A DNA stretch of 64,000 nucleotides from an uncultured Lachnospiraceae bacterium (GCA_910577825.1 CAJTOK010000008.1:1-64000); one strand, 5' to 3'; positions 34,832 to 43,841 are shown, counted from the stretch's first letter. Numbers and translations are program-made. Notes: a model not told the origin generated them from the letters alone.

Positions 34832-34860
34832 ATTCTAGCATATAAATTCCAAATATGCAA
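34832..34860 (-). promoter_or_regulatory. Promoter of the pheST T-box transcript
   Basis: TTGCAT (34855-34860), a 17-base spacer and TAGAAT (34832-34837) on the minus strand, immediately upstream of the T-box leader. Confidence 0.7.
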
Positions 34861-34895
34861 CACAATTTTTTATTTATTCCTATAACAATAATAAC

Positions 34896-35534
34896 CTAAA
34901 ATACAATTTTCTCTCCCAGCTCCATAAAATAAAAACAACCTGTATATAACCCTTTTTCATATAATATCCCTGTTATCTCCTGCATACGCAAATCTGGCCG
35001 GTGGTAAACACGTTTATCTGGCCATGGCAGCCCCTCAATATATTCTTTTTGCCTGCCATCAAGCACAGACAATATTTTTTCATAACCGCTCTGGCTTTTT
35101 CTTTTTATTATTCCAAAATCACAAGAAACATAAGCTGTATCCATGCCATTCTGAAAACATTTTTCCGCAATATAACCAGAAAAACTTTCCACTGCCAGAT
35201 TATATTCTGCCACATCCCATGAAATACCGCTGTAATCCTTTTCTTCCACAACTTTCCCACAAAAACTTTTCCTTCCATACCTGCCGTGTCTTTCTGTATA
35301 TACAACCTTGTTTTTTACAGATTTCCTGCCGGGCTCTTCCATAAGAATTATTTTTTCTTCCAGCAAATGTTCCCATACAGTTTTCTGGACTTTTTCAAAC
35401 GTCACAGGGTACTCCAGCTTTTCTTTTATATATTTTACTGTATATCCTTTATCCGCAAGACGGCATATTGCACCTCCTGCTGCCATATCAAATACAAAAC
35501 CTGACAATACATTCCCAAAATATTTGTTATCCAT
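34896..35534 (-). CDS. Hypothetical protein
   Basis: 212 residues, soluble, mixed alpha/beta. Not recognised. The N-terminal third (GYTVKYIKEKLEYPVTFEKVQ and following VWEHLLEEKIIL) may be a small winged-helix-like domain. The middle is Lys/Tyr-rich, and the C-terminal half repeats aromatic residues (YHRPDLRMQEITGILYEKG). Only a weak purine-rich site is seen before ATG 35534, so the start is less certain. It lies 51 bases after nrdG and just before the pheST promoter region, in the nrd transcript direction. No motif suggests an activity. Confidence 0.55.
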   Translation of the reverse strand: MDNKYFGNVLSGFVFDMAAGGAICRLADKGYTVKYIKEKLEYPVTFEKVQKTVWEHLLEEKIILMEEPGRKSVKNKVVYTERHGRYGRKSFCGKVVEEKDYSGISWDVAEYNLAVESFSGYIAEKCFQNGMDTAYVSCDFGIIKRKSQSGYEKILSVLDGRQKEYIEGLPWPDKRVYHRPDLRMQEITGILYEKGLYTGCFYFMELGEKIVF

Positions 35535-35585
35535 AGTATTTAAATATAAAACAGCCTTTCTGTATCTATTAGAAAATCTGTTTTA

Positions 35586-36110
35586 TTATTCTGCTTCCCA
35601 GTATACGGTTTCTCCACATGCCATGCTTTCCTGCACTTTTATGGTTCTCTGGTTGGAAGAGCCTTTAAATACCAGGTTTAAGTCTTTTTTATCTGCCATA
35701 AATTCCCCGTCTACCATAATATCAATATAAGAAAGCATTTCTTTTGTTTCTTCCCATTCACCAAGCATACGTCCTGTAATGTCTTTTTCAAAGTCATAGC
35801 CTGTAAAGCACCAGATGTCTTTTTCTGGATATATCTGTTTAACCTTTCTTAACATGGGCAGAAGCCCCTGCTGGTTACAGTGTTCGAGCGGTTCGCCGCC
35901 AAGCAGTGTAAGCCCTTTTATATATTCTGGTTCCATGTATTTTATGATTTCTTCTTCTGTACTGGCTGTAAATGGCATGCCATAGTTAAAGTCCCATGTT
36001 TCAGGGTTAAAGCACTCTTTGCAATGGTGTGTGCAGCCGCTTACAAAAAGTGATACCCTGACACCTGGCCCGTTGGCAACGTCACATTTTTTGATTTCTG
36101 CATAGTTCAT
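35586..36110 (-). CDS. nrdG: Anaerobic ribonucleotide reductase activating protein
   Basis: About 174-residue radical-SAM activase that installs the glycyl radical on NrdD, using S-adenosylmethionine and a 4Fe-4S cluster. The cluster motif is in CTHHCKECFNPETWDF (Cys-x3-Cys-x2-Cys), followed by GLTLLGGEPLE and DIMVDGEF. The start is ATG 36110, with MNYAEIKKCDVANGPG as the standard opening; the upstream frame overlaps nrdD and is not expected to be translated. It follows nrdD by 46 bases. Confidence 0.95.
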   Translation of the reverse strand: MNYAEIKKCDVANGPGVRVSLFVSGCTHHCKECFNPETWDFNYGMPFTASTEEEIIKYMEPEYIKGLTLLGGEPLEHCNQQGLLPMLRKVKQIYPEKDIWCFTGYDFEKDITGRMLGEWEETKEMLSYIDIMVDGEFMADKKDLNLVFKGSSNQRTIKVQESMACGETVYWEAE

Positions 36111-36156
36111 AATAATTAGTAATCCCTTAATTCCTTTCTTTGCCAGTAGGTTAAAT

Positions 36157-38292
36157 TTAAAGGTGCAGCACCCTTGAATTAATTTCTTTTGTCTTGCCGG
36201 CATTCCAGAAATTTTCACCAAGGTAGCCGCATGTCCTTCTTGTAACGTTCATTTTGTTTTTATCTTTGTTATGGCATTGCGGGCATTCCCATTCAAGACC
36301 ATCATTTATTATGATTTCGCCGTCAAAGCCGCATACATGGCAATAATCAGACTTTGTATTAAATTCTGCATATTGTATATTTTCATAGATGAATTTTACA
36401 AGGTCTTCCAACGCCCTGGTATTGTGCTTCATATTTGGTATTTCAACGTATGAAATTGCACCTCCTGAAGAAATCTTCTGGAACTGGCTTTCAAACCTGA
36501 ATTTGCTGAATGCGTCTATTTTTTCACGCACATCAATATGGTATGAGTTAGTATAGTAACCTTTGTCTGTTACATCTTTTATAATGCCAAATTTCTTTTT
36601 ATCAATTTCAGCGAAGCGGTAACACAGGCTTTCTGCTGGTGTGCCATACAGCCCGAAGCCTATCCCTGTTTCAAGCTTCCATGTATCGCAGGCAAGGCGC
36701 AGGCGTTTCATAAGGCGCAGGGCAAAGTTAGTTCCTTTTGGGTTTGTGTGGCTTACGCCTGTCATAAGCTTAGTAACTTCATATAAGCCAATATATCCTA
36801 AAGATATAGTTGAATATCCGTTGTGCAGCAGCTTATCTATAGGCTCATCTTTGCCAAGCCTTGCTATTGCACCATACTGCCAGTGTATAGGGCTTACGCT
36901 TGAAAGTGTGCCTTCAAGTGAATGGTGCCTGCACATAAGTGCTTCAAAGCAGAGCGCAAGGCGTTCTTCTAACAGCTCCCAGAATACCTCTTCGTCCCCT
37001 TCTGCTATTATGCCTATCTGTGGAAGGTTTATGCTTACAACGCCCTGGTTAAAACGTCCTTCAAATTTATACTGCCCGTTTTCATCTTTCCATGGTGTAA
37101 GGAAGCTCCTGCAGCCCATACATGAAAATACATTGCCTTCGTAGTTTTCACGCATTTTTTTGGCAGAAATATAATCAGGGTACATTCTTTTGGCTGAACA
37201 TTTTACTGCAAGTTTTGTCAGGTAGTCATACTGGCCTCCTTTCAGGCAGTTATGTTCATCCAGTACATATATAAGCTTAGGGAATGCTGGTGTAACATAT
37301 ACCCCTTTTTCATTTTTAATGCCTTCTATGCGCTGTTTAAGTATTTCTTCAATAATCATTGCGTTTTCCCTGATATAAGGGTCATTTATATCAAGGTTTA
37401 AGAATAAAGTTACAAATGGTGACTGGCCGTTTGTGGTCATTAATGTGTTAATCTGGTACTGTATAGTCTGTACTCCTGATTTAAGTTCATCAGAAAGCCT
37501 GTCCTGCACAAATTCTTCCAGTGCATCTTCACTTATGCTGTCCCCGTATTTCTGCCTGTAATGTGCTGCATATTTATCATGGCTTTTGCGCAGGTACCTG
37601 CCAAGATGCCTTATATCAACTGACTGTCCACCGTACTGGCTGCTTGCAACTGCAGAAATAATCTGTGTTGTAACAGTACACGCCACCTGGAAGCTTTTAG
37701 GGCTTTCTATAAGCTTTCCATTCATAACGGTGCCGTTTTCAAGCATATCCCCGATATTAATAAGGCAGCAGTTAAAGATGCTTTGCAGGAAATAATCCAT
37801 ATCATGGAAATGTAATATGCCTTCTTCATGTGCTTTAACAATCTTTTCTGGAAGAAGTACTCTTTTTGTAAGGTCTTTAGATACCTCCCCGGCTATAAGG
37901 TCCCTTTGTGTAGACGCAATATAGGCATTCTTATTGGAATTTTCCTCCATAACGTCTTTGTTCCTGTTCTTAATAAGGCTCATAATAGAGTCGTCAGTTG
38001 TATTGGCACGCCGTACCATTTCACGTGTATACCTGTATATTATATATTTCTTGGCAAGCTCAAACTTGCCCTCGCTCATAAGCTTCTGCTCAATCATATC
38101 CTGGATATCTTCAACCATCAGATTGTCCATATGCTTATTCTCAATGCCTGCTACAATAGAATCAATCTTTTCTTCAGACACTTTCTCATAGTGGCTAACT
38201 TCTGAGTTTGCTTTCTGTATTGCAGCCACTATCTTATTTCGGTCATAATCTACAATCCTGCCATCACGTTTTGTAACCTTCATGCTATACAC
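36157..38292 (-). CDS. nrdD: Anaerobic ribonucleoside-triphosphate reductase
   Basis: 711-residue class III ribonucleotide reductase, making dNTPs in strict anaerobes. An N-terminal ATP-cone (VTKRDGRIVDYDRNKI, residues 4-95) binds allosteric nucleotides. The central barrel contains SMGCRSF-type catalytic Cys (FSCMGCRSFL), with GLYEVTKLMTG later. The C-terminal zinc ribbon (CHVCGFDGEI and CPQCHNK) precedes the glycyl-radical motif CGYLG. Start follows CAGGAG. NrdR boxes stand upstream, so it is probably repressed by NrdR at high dATP/ATP. It is followed by nrdG in the same operon. Confidence 0.97.
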   Translation of the reverse strand: MYSMKVTKRDGRIVDYDRNKIVAAIQKANSEVSHYEKVSEEKIDSIVAGIENKHMDNLMVEDIQDMIEQKLMSEGKFELAKKYIIYRYTREMVRRANTTDDSIMSLIKNRNKDVMEENSNKNAYIASTQRDLIAGEVSKDLTKRVLLPEKIVKAHEEGILHFHDMDYFLQSIFNCCLINIGDMLENGTVMNGKLIESPKSFQVACTVTTQIISAVASSQYGGQSVDIRHLGRYLRKSHDKYAAHYRQKYGDSISEDALEEFVQDRLSDELKSGVQTIQYQINTLMTTNGQSPFVTLFLNLDINDPYIRENAMIIEEILKQRIEGIKNEKGVYVTPAFPKLIYVLDEHNCLKGGQYDYLTKLAVKCSAKRMYPDYISAKKMRENYEGNVFSCMGCRSFLTPWKDENGQYKFEGRFNQGVVSINLPQIGIIAEGDEEVFWELLEERLALCFEALMCRHHSLEGTLSSVSPIHWQYGAIARLGKDEPIDKLLHNGYSTISLGYIGLYEVTKLMTGVSHTNPKGTNFALRLMKRLRLACDTWKLETGIGFGLYGTPAESLCYRFAEIDKKKFGIIKDVTDKGYYTNSYHIDVREKIDAFSKFRFESQFQKISSGGAISYVEIPNMKHNTRALEDLVKFIYENIQYAEFNTKSDYCHVCGFDGEIIINDGLEWECPQCHNKDKNKMNVTRRTCGYLGENFWNAGKTKEINSRVLHL

Positions 38293-38359
38293 ACTCCTGT
38301 TTTTAATTTTCTCCCGTCTAAAGACGTAATGTTATTATAGCATTATATACCAAAAAAGT

Positions 38360-38405
38360 CCACAAGATATTGTGTGTACTATAAAATACGTACCATATTT
38401 TGTGG
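38360..38405. promoter_or_regulatory. Tandem NrdR boxes upstream of nrdD
   Basis: Two 16-base palindromic elements, CCACAAGATATTGTGT (38360-38375) and GTACCATATTTTGTGG (38390-38405), start 30 bases apart, about three helical turns. They match the NrdR consensus (ACACWATATNTNGTGT-like), the first better than the second. TATAAT-like -10 sequences follow closer to the gene. NrdR repression of nrd operons is well known; binding here is inferred. Confidence 0.75.
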
Positions 38406-38464
38406 AATTTCCATTTTTCTAGGTCTTACAACTGTAGAGGGATATTGTAAGTTTAATACTGGTT

Positions 38465-39253
38465 TTAAGAAGATACAACTCTCTTTGTATCCTCTGACAA
38501 ATTCATTATTCTGCTAATTTCTTCAACAGGAATTTTTGTATATTCTGATAGTTCTTCTTTAGACGGCACAGCCCCGTTCTCTTCTGTAAGATACTTTGCT
38601 GCTTCATGCAGAAGGTTTGCTTTGGCAAGAACTGCATTTTCCCAGTCTTTGCCAGATGTTTCCATATCAATAAAACTTTCCATTGCATTTACTATCTCCA
38701 TATCAATTATGCCATGCACAGCCTTATAATCAGGTTCTCCATCTTCTTTTATATACTGTGCCCTGTTTTCCCCAATTATTGAAATGCCTGCCAGAAGCCC
38801 TATATTTCCTTCAGATATAATTTCATCTATGGATATTGTTTTATTTGCAACCGTCTCACGCTTATTATAAGCTGATGCAAGTTTTATTACATGTGCAAGC
38901 AGGCTTTCAATAAGCCTGTCCCTTAATTCTTCCCTGCCCATGAGAAAGCCCTTTATAATGCCATTAAGTTCCTTGTCATCTGCAGCCCTGGTATCTGCTT
39001 CATGCTGGTAAAGCTTCCTGTTAAATAAAGCCCTGCTGCCTGCCATGCCACATTCTGGAATGCCTTCTCTGCGTCCTGTGATTTTAATGCCTCCTGCACT
39101 AAGGTAGCTGTACACAGCCTCCATTTGGCTGTTGTCAAGTTCCATATTGCCAAGATACCTGTTTATTTCTTCTTTAGATAATGTGTTCTGCTGTAATGCT
39201 GCTATATTCTTTATTTCAGCCAGTATTTCCAAAAACCTGCCATGTTCTTCCAT
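38465..39253 (-). CDS. Sigma-70-related protein lacking region 4
   Basis: 262 residues. Residues about 103-165 resemble sigma-70 region 2.1-2.2 (RDRLIESLLAHVIKLASAY, then DEIISEGNIGLL, matching the usual NLRLVVSIAxxY and DLIQEGNLGL). Residues about 220-255 resemble region 3 (ENGAVPSKEELSEYTKIPVEEI). The promoter-contacting regions 2.3-2.4 are poor and region 4 is absent. It is therefore probably an anti-sigma-like or regulatory sigma relative and not a full sigma factor. A weak AAAGGA site lies 11 bases before the ATG. It stands between nrdD and the flavin reductase gene with no clear partner. Confidence 0.6.
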   Translation of the reverse strand: MEEHGRFLEILAEIKNIAALQQNTLSKEEINRYLGNMELDNSQMEAVYSYLSAGGIKITGRREGIPECGMAGSRALFNRKLYQHEADTRAADDKELNGIIKGFLMGREELRDRLIESLLAHVIKLASAYNKRETVANKTISIDEIISEGNIGLLAGISIIGENRAQYIKEDGEPDYKAVHGIIDMEIVNAMESFIDMETSGKDWENAVLAKANLLHEAAKYLTEENGAVPSKEELSEYTKIPVEEISRIMNLSEDTKRVVSS

Positions 39254-39611
39254 TTGTCTTAAATCCTTTCCTTATATTATAAAATATAAACTGTGTACGT
39301 ATAACCAGACACATAATAACAAATCTTTTTAATATTGTAAAGGAAGTAAAATATGCTATAATACGCGCTTTTAACCTAATATGCCAAAACCGGCGGGCTG
39401 CCACTGTATAATGGCAGCCCGCCGGCCTTATCTCCAATTACATCCCCTTGTAACCAGAAATACCTTCTCTTATTTTAATTAATATGTAAACTATTTCTAC
39501 ATATTTTTCCAATATCCTTTTAAGCTTTTATGCAATATAGATATCTTACGCGCTTATTATAATACACCTTTTGTCTAATTTTGTCAATAGTGCAGGTAAT
39601 ATTTAGAAAGT
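39254..39611. other. Intergenic region with a long-stem hairpin
   Basis: About 360 bases between the sigma-like gene and the flavin reductase gene. It contains a 14-bp perfect GC-rich stem (39390-39403 and 39412-39425) around an 8-base loop, with TTTTGG following on the minus strand. That may terminate the flavin reductase transcript, though the T-run is weak. It also has two direct copies of TACGCGCTT (near 39362 and 39548) and -10-like TATAAT sequences. I see no gene. Confidence 0.55.
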
Positions 39612-40118
39612 TTACCTTGCAAGAATATCTGTAATTTCTGCTATATACAGTGTGTGGTAATCCTTGTCCCCGTACCATGTGGCATCAATGTCCTGGTCTT
39701 TGAAATTTTCTGGTTTAATTAATGTAGCGGACATTACTTTACATATTAACAGAAGGTCTGCCTGGTCTACATATGGCACTCCGTTATAATATCCTATATC
39801 TACTCCTGATTCTTTTATCTTGTCTTCATTCCGGCCTGAAACTGTTCCAAGAAATTTCATAAGCTTTCTGTATTTGTCTTTCGGAAAGCTTAATGAGAAT
39901 TTTCCTTCCCTGTCTATAAATTCTTTGGTGAAACGGCTCTGCCTTATAACTATAAATGCTGCATCTTTGCCCCACATCTGTCCAAGTGCTCCCCAGGATG
40001 CTGTCATTGTGTTGGCTTTTTCTTCATTTCCTGCGGTAACCAGCATCCAGTCTTTTCCAATTTTTTCAAATGGGTTGATTTCCATTATGTCTGTTGTGAT
40101 TTTCTGAAAGGTGTGCAT
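39612..40118 (-). CDS. Flavin reductase family protein
   Basis: 168-residue FMN-binding split-barrel protein. DWMLVTAGNEEKANTMTASWGALGQMW is the typical opening; FIVIRQSRFTKEFID, FSLSFPKD and the C-terminal HTLYIAEI complete the fold. Family members bind FMN and reduce flavins or other small acceptors; the natural substrate here is unknown. AAGGAGG lies 6 bases before ATG 40118. It is a single gene. Confidence 0.85.
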   Translation of the reverse strand: MHTFQKITTDIMEINPFEKIGKDWMLVTAGNEEKANTMTASWGALGQMWGKDAAFIVIRQSRFTKEFIDREGKFSLSFPKDKYRKLMKFLGTVSGRNEDKIKESGVDIGYYNGVPYVDQADLLLICKVMSATLIKPENFKDQDIDATWYGDKDYHTLYIAEITDILAR

Positions 40119-40251
40119 ATTTTTTCCTCCTTAAAAATATTTTTCTTTAATTATAATACCATATATTTATCATATGCAAATAAATTTTTTTTGATATTTT
40201 GCATGTTCTTTGGTAAAATAATAGTTAATTTATAGAAATGAGGTTAGAATA

Positions 40252-40920
40252 ATGAAAGTTGAACTGCATGCACATACAAGCCAGACAAGCCCATGTTCAA
40301 ATATAAGTGCTGGCAGGCTTGTAAAAATGTATGAGGAAAAAGGGTATGGTGCTGTTGTTATTACAGACCATTACAGTAAATGGGTTATGGAACGCAATAA
40401 TATTACAAGTCCAGAGGAATTTACAGAATTTTTCCTGGATGGCTACCGGTGTGCCCTCAAATATTCACAGGAACATAACTGCCATATAAAGGTACTGCCT
40501 GGTGCAGAAGTAAACCTTCTTGAAAGCCCGGATGATTATCTTTTATATGGTGCTGGTACAGGATTTTTCCGCCAGAACCCGCTTTTGTTCAGACTGCCGC
40601 TGGAAGGGCTGTATAAATTGTGCCATAAAAACGGAATACTTCTGGTACAGGCGCATCCAAACAGGGCTTACTGTACACCTGCAGACCCTTGTTTTCTTGA
40701 TGGTGCAGAGGTATATAATGGCAATATGCGGCATAATAGTAATAATGGCAAAACATATAAATGGGCGGAGGAAAACAATCTGGTAATGACTTCTGGAAGT
40801 GACTTCCACGAAGAAGAGGACCTTGCAAAAGGAGGCATAATTACGGAGGAAGATTTTAATTCCATCAAGGAGCTGGCAGAGATACTTAAGGCTGGCAGTT
40901 ACAGCCTTATTATGGATTAA
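40252..40920 (+). CDS. PHP-domain metal-dependent phosphoesterase
   Basis: 222-residue PHP-family protein, a metal-dependent phosphoesterase fold. Ligand motifs visible: ELHAHTSQTSP (motif 1), VITDHYS, VLPGAEVNL, LVQAHPNR and TSGSDFHEEEDL (last motif). The substrate is not identifiable; relatives include histidinol-phosphatases and nucleotide phosphatases. Cytoplasmic. GAGGTTAGAATA precedes ATG 40252. It is followed 25 bases later by a YihY gene. Confidence 0.85.
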   Translation: MKVELHAHTSQTSPCSNISAGRLVKMYEEKGYGAVVITDHYSKWVMERNNITSPEEFTEFFLDGYRCALKYSQEHNCHIKVLPGAEVNLLESPDDYLLYGAGTGFFRQNPLLFRLPLEGLYKLCHKNGILLVQAHPNRAYCTPADPCFLDGAEVYNGNMRHNSNNGKTYKWAEENNLVMTSGSDFHEEEDLAKGGIITEEDFNSIKELAEILKAGSYSLIMD

Positions 40921-40945
40921 TAACTGGAAAGGCATGGTTATTTAT

Positions 40946-41797
40946 ATGAAATATAAACGTTTAATACACTGGTTTAATAAAGTACGGGATATTATAGAAA
41001 CAATAACAAAGGAAACAAACAGGGCAGCTATCTCTGCTTTTTCAGGGCAGTCTGCTTTCTTCCTTATGCTTTCTTTCTTTCCTTTCTTTATGTTTATGTT
41101 TGCAGTCCTTAAGTTTACACCTTTTACTGAATCTATGTTCCTGAATACGCTGGAAGTCTTTATACCTGATTCTTTCCATAATTTTCTGTCAGCAGTTATT
41201 TCGGGCATATACAGCAGCCAGTCTGCCACACTTCTTCCTGCTACAATTATTACTGCCATATGGCTTGGCTCTAAAGCGTTCCTTTCCCTTGCCAACGGGC
41301 TTAATTCTGTATATGAAATAGAAGAAACGCGCAACTACCTGCTTATACGCTTTTATTCTGCAATTTATACAATAGCATTTGCGCTGCTTATAATTGCAAC
41401 ACTTGCTTTTATGGTGTTTGGAAACAGAATATATTTTTATACATGTAAATATTTTCCTATGCTTGAAAAAGTATTTCTTCCAATAATAAATTTCAGGCCA
41501 CTTATAAGCTTTTTTATAATGTTTTTATTTTTTATAATTATGTATAAAGCTATACCTGACAGGAAATGCAGTTTTAAAAGCCAGATACCAGGTGCTGTTA
41601 TTGCAACAAGCGGCTGGCTGGTATATTCTGACTTGTATTCATTGTATGTTGACCATTTCAGCAATTATTCAGCGTTTTATGGCGCAATGACAGTAATAGC
41701 ACTTCTTATGGCCTGGCTTTACGCATGTATGTATATATTGTTTTTTGGAGGCCTGGTTAACAAGCTGCTTTATGATGATGGTTTCTTTGTAAAATAA
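40946..41797 (+). CDS. YihY/virulence factor BrkB family membrane protein
   Basis: About 283-residue inner-membrane protein with six hydrophobic segments and the family pattern (AAISAFSGQSAFFLMLSFFPF near the start, YEIEETRNYL, IPDRKCSFKSQIPGAVIATSGWL and SAFYGAMTVIALLMAWLY). Function is unsettled; once misnamed RNase BN, it is now thought to be a transporter-like envelope protein. ATG 40946 is preferred over ATG 40934, which sits almost on the AAAGG site. It ends only two bases from the converging SpoIID gene. Confidence 0.85.
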   Translation: MKYKRLIHWFNKVRDIIETITKETNRAAISAFSGQSAFFLMLSFFPFFMFMFAVLKFTPFTESMFLNTLEVFIPDSFHNFLSAVISGIYSSQSATLLPATIITAIWLGSKAFLSLANGLNSVYEIEETRNYLLIRFYSAIYTIAFALLIIATLAFMVFGNRIYFYTCKYFPMLEKVFLPIINFRPLISFFIMFLFFIIMYKAIPDRKCSFKSQIPGAVIATSGWLVYSDLYSLYVDHFSNYSAFYGAMTVIALLMAWLYACMYILFFGGLVNKLLYDDGFFVK

Positions 41798-41799
41798 AT

Positions 41800-43497
41800 T
41801 TAGTTATTTAGAATATTCTGCACATTCTGTATCTTTGTGCCATTAAAGAAATGTTTAAGGATTACAGAATAGCTTTCACCGGCTTTAGCCATTGCTGCCG
41901 CACCTGACTGGCTAAGGCCTGCGCCATGCCCGAAACCGCCGCCTGTTATTTTAAATGACGTCCCTTTTTTATTTTTAACCGTATCAATATAAAACGCTGC
42001 ACTTGGAAGCATTGAGTATGAAGAAATGCTTCCACCGTTTTTCCTGTTTATTTTTTCATAAACAGGTGCAAGGACTTTTCTTATATTATACTGTGTACAT
42101 ACTTTAACAACATTTCCAGTTCCTACAATAACAAGCTCTGTTACAAGCCCGCTCTCTTCCCTTTTTTCAACACGCAGGGCTTTAATCCTGCCAATGCTTT
42201 TTATAGGTTTCTGTACATATTTTCCCTTGTTATTCTGTTCAAGTACAAGTGATTTGTCTGAAAGGTAGCAGTTATAAATTGCTGAATCAATCCTGTTGCT
42301 TAGGCTTTCTGCATTAAATGTTATGTTCCATCTGTACCAGCCATCACTGCTGTCATATGTCCCATCACCACCAGCATCTATAAAATTCCTGAAGGTATTT
42401 TCATCTGAAAGATTAACTTCTACCTGTTTCTTTGCATTTTTCCTGCGTACCTGCAGGGAACTTAAAAGATATGGCACTTCTGAAGAGGTATTCCATACAT
42501 CCTGCCCGTCGGCTGTACATCCCCATGATGTTGAAAAATAATATGCAACAATAATTTTGCCATCATTTGTTATTACTTTGCTGTATGTTGAATCTACTGC
42601 CATTCTTGAACGCCTGTCTTCAGGTATATTGTTGTATACCTGGCATGCTGTGCTGTCATCAAGGTCGGCGTTATACTCTTTATAACGTTTTGCATTAATC
42701 TGGTTATATGAGTAGCTTCTCGCACATACTGCCTGCGCTTTAAGTGCTTCCATATTATTACTGGTGGACATTTCACTTGGAACAACTGCATAAAGATAAT
42801 GTTCAACTGGCAGTTCATTAATTACCAGAAAACCCTGTTTAGTCCATTTCACTTCAATAGTGCCACGGTATAAAGGCTGCCTGTCCTGCCTTTTAACAGA
42901 AAGAAGCTTGATTCTTGCGCCATCTGTGGAAGTTATGGAAAACTGCTTTTTCCTGTCTGCCTCTGCCCCTTTGCCATACATATTAAATGAAACTTTCTTT
43001 CCCGCAGCATAATTTTTAGTATTTTTGCCATCACTAACAGTAAAACTGCTTCCACATGTAAGCTTTATGCTGCTATGGTAATAGCTTTCAAAGCTGCCAG
43101 ACATAATAAGAACCCTTACTTTCTGTGAATTTGCTGCCCTGGCAGGGTCTAAAACCTGTACAGGCTTCCTGGTTGCTTTTGGTTTCTCTGAAGGCTTTGG
43201 AGTTCTTGCCACAGGTTTTTTAGTAGTTTCTGCCACGGGTTCTTTTGTAACAGTTCCTGCATTTCCAGCAGTAACGCCTGGATTACTGCTATTATTGCTA
43301 TTATCACCACTGGTAATATTGCCATTATTATTATCCTTTGTGTTTTTTTCTGGCGTATTGTCCTTTACTGCTTTATTCTGGCTGGTTTCTTTTATGCCTG
43401 GAAAATTAATATAACCTTTAAGATATGCTTCTGACAGCACACAAAAAAGACAAAGAACAGACAGAATGGCAAGTAATTTTAACTTTTTCTTGTCCAT
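41800..43497 (-). CDS. SpoIID/LytB domain protein
   Basis: 565 residues. An N-terminal transmembrane anchor (residues about 5-27) and a Thr/Pro/Lys-rich low-complexity linker (to about 115) precede an extracellular SpoIID/LytB domain: AKGQ-type region NMEALKAQAVCARSYSYNQ, STACQVYNNI and the C-terminal FGHGAGLSQSGAAAMAKAG. SpoIID enzymes are lytic transglycosylases that act on stem-stripped peptidoglycan during sporulation, and vegetative relatives also exist. AAGGGGG precedes ATG 43497. No sporulation genes adjoin it, so a role in sporulation is not assured. Confidence 0.9.
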   Translation of the reverse strand: MDKKKLKLLAILSVLCLFCVLSEAYLKGYINFPGIKETSQNKAVKDNTPEKNTKDNNNGNITSGDNSNNSSNPGVTAGNAGTVTKEPVAETTKKPVARTPKPSEKPKATRKPVQVLDPARAANSQKVRVLIMSGSFESYYHSSIKLTCGSSFTVSDGKNTKNYAAGKKVSFNMYGKGAEADRKKQFSITSTDGARIKLLSVKRQDRQPLYRGTIEVKWTKQGFLVINELPVEHYLYAVVPSEMSTSNNMEALKAQAVCARSYSYNQINAKRYKEYNADLDDSTACQVYNNIPEDRRSRMAVDSTYSKVITNDGKIIVAYYFSTSWGCTADGQDVWNTSSEVPYLLSSLQVRRKNAKKQVEVNLSDENTFRNFIDAGGDGTYDSSDGWYRWNITFNAESLSNRIDSAIYNCYLSDKSLVLEQNNKGKYVQKPIKSIGRIKALRVEKREESGLVTELVIVGTGNVVKVCTQYNIRKVLAPVYEKINRKNGGSISSYSMLPSAAFYIDTVKNKKGTSFKITGGGFGHGAGLSQSGAAAMAKAGESYSVILKHFFNGTKIQNVQNILNN

Positions 43498-43809
43498 TAT
43501 TTCCCCCTTATCACATTGTACTATTTTATACTTTTATGCTATTAATTTAATTATATGCTGGCAACGCTGGAATATAACTAATTATTCCAATAATCCAGAA
43601 TATAATTTTACAGTTATATTTTGTTACAATACATATTTTCTCTGTTAATATTATCGGTTATTTTCTTATTAATATTAATTAATGTTTAATGGGATAGTAG
43701 AATTATACATATATTTATGCTAAGATAGGGATACTGGATAATCTGGAAAAACCAGTGCTTGCTTTACAGGCATTTAAAGCAGCCAGGAACAGGCTGGATA
43801 TGAAGTTCC
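43498..43809. other. Intergenic region upstream of the SpoIID gene
   Basis: About 310 bases of AT-rich sequence with no coding sequence. It holds TATTCTGGATTATTGGAATA-like and TATATTCCAG segments with partial dyad symmetry near 43555-43610 and several possible -10 elements, and must contain the SpoIID gene promoter. Confidence 0.35.
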
Positions 43810-43815
43810 AAAAAA

Positions 43816-43841
43816 GGAAAGCACTTTAAAGAGTGCTCTCC
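43816..43841 (-). terminator. Rho-independent terminator of the GH94 gene
   Basis: Minus-strand stem GGAGAGCAC / GTGCTTTCC (one G-U pair) around TCTTTAAA, followed immediately by TTTTTT. It lies 34 bases after the stop of the GH94 gene. Confidence 0.9.

Noticed and set aside
43085..43420. Low-complexity repeat region in the SpoIID gene as a repeat element
   Set aside because: It encodes an ordinary Thr/Pro/Lys/Asn linker between the membrane anchor and the catalytic domain.
41800..43497. Evidence for an intact sporulation programme
   Set aside because: SpoIID/LytB domains also occur in non-sporulating species, and no other sporulation gene is found here.
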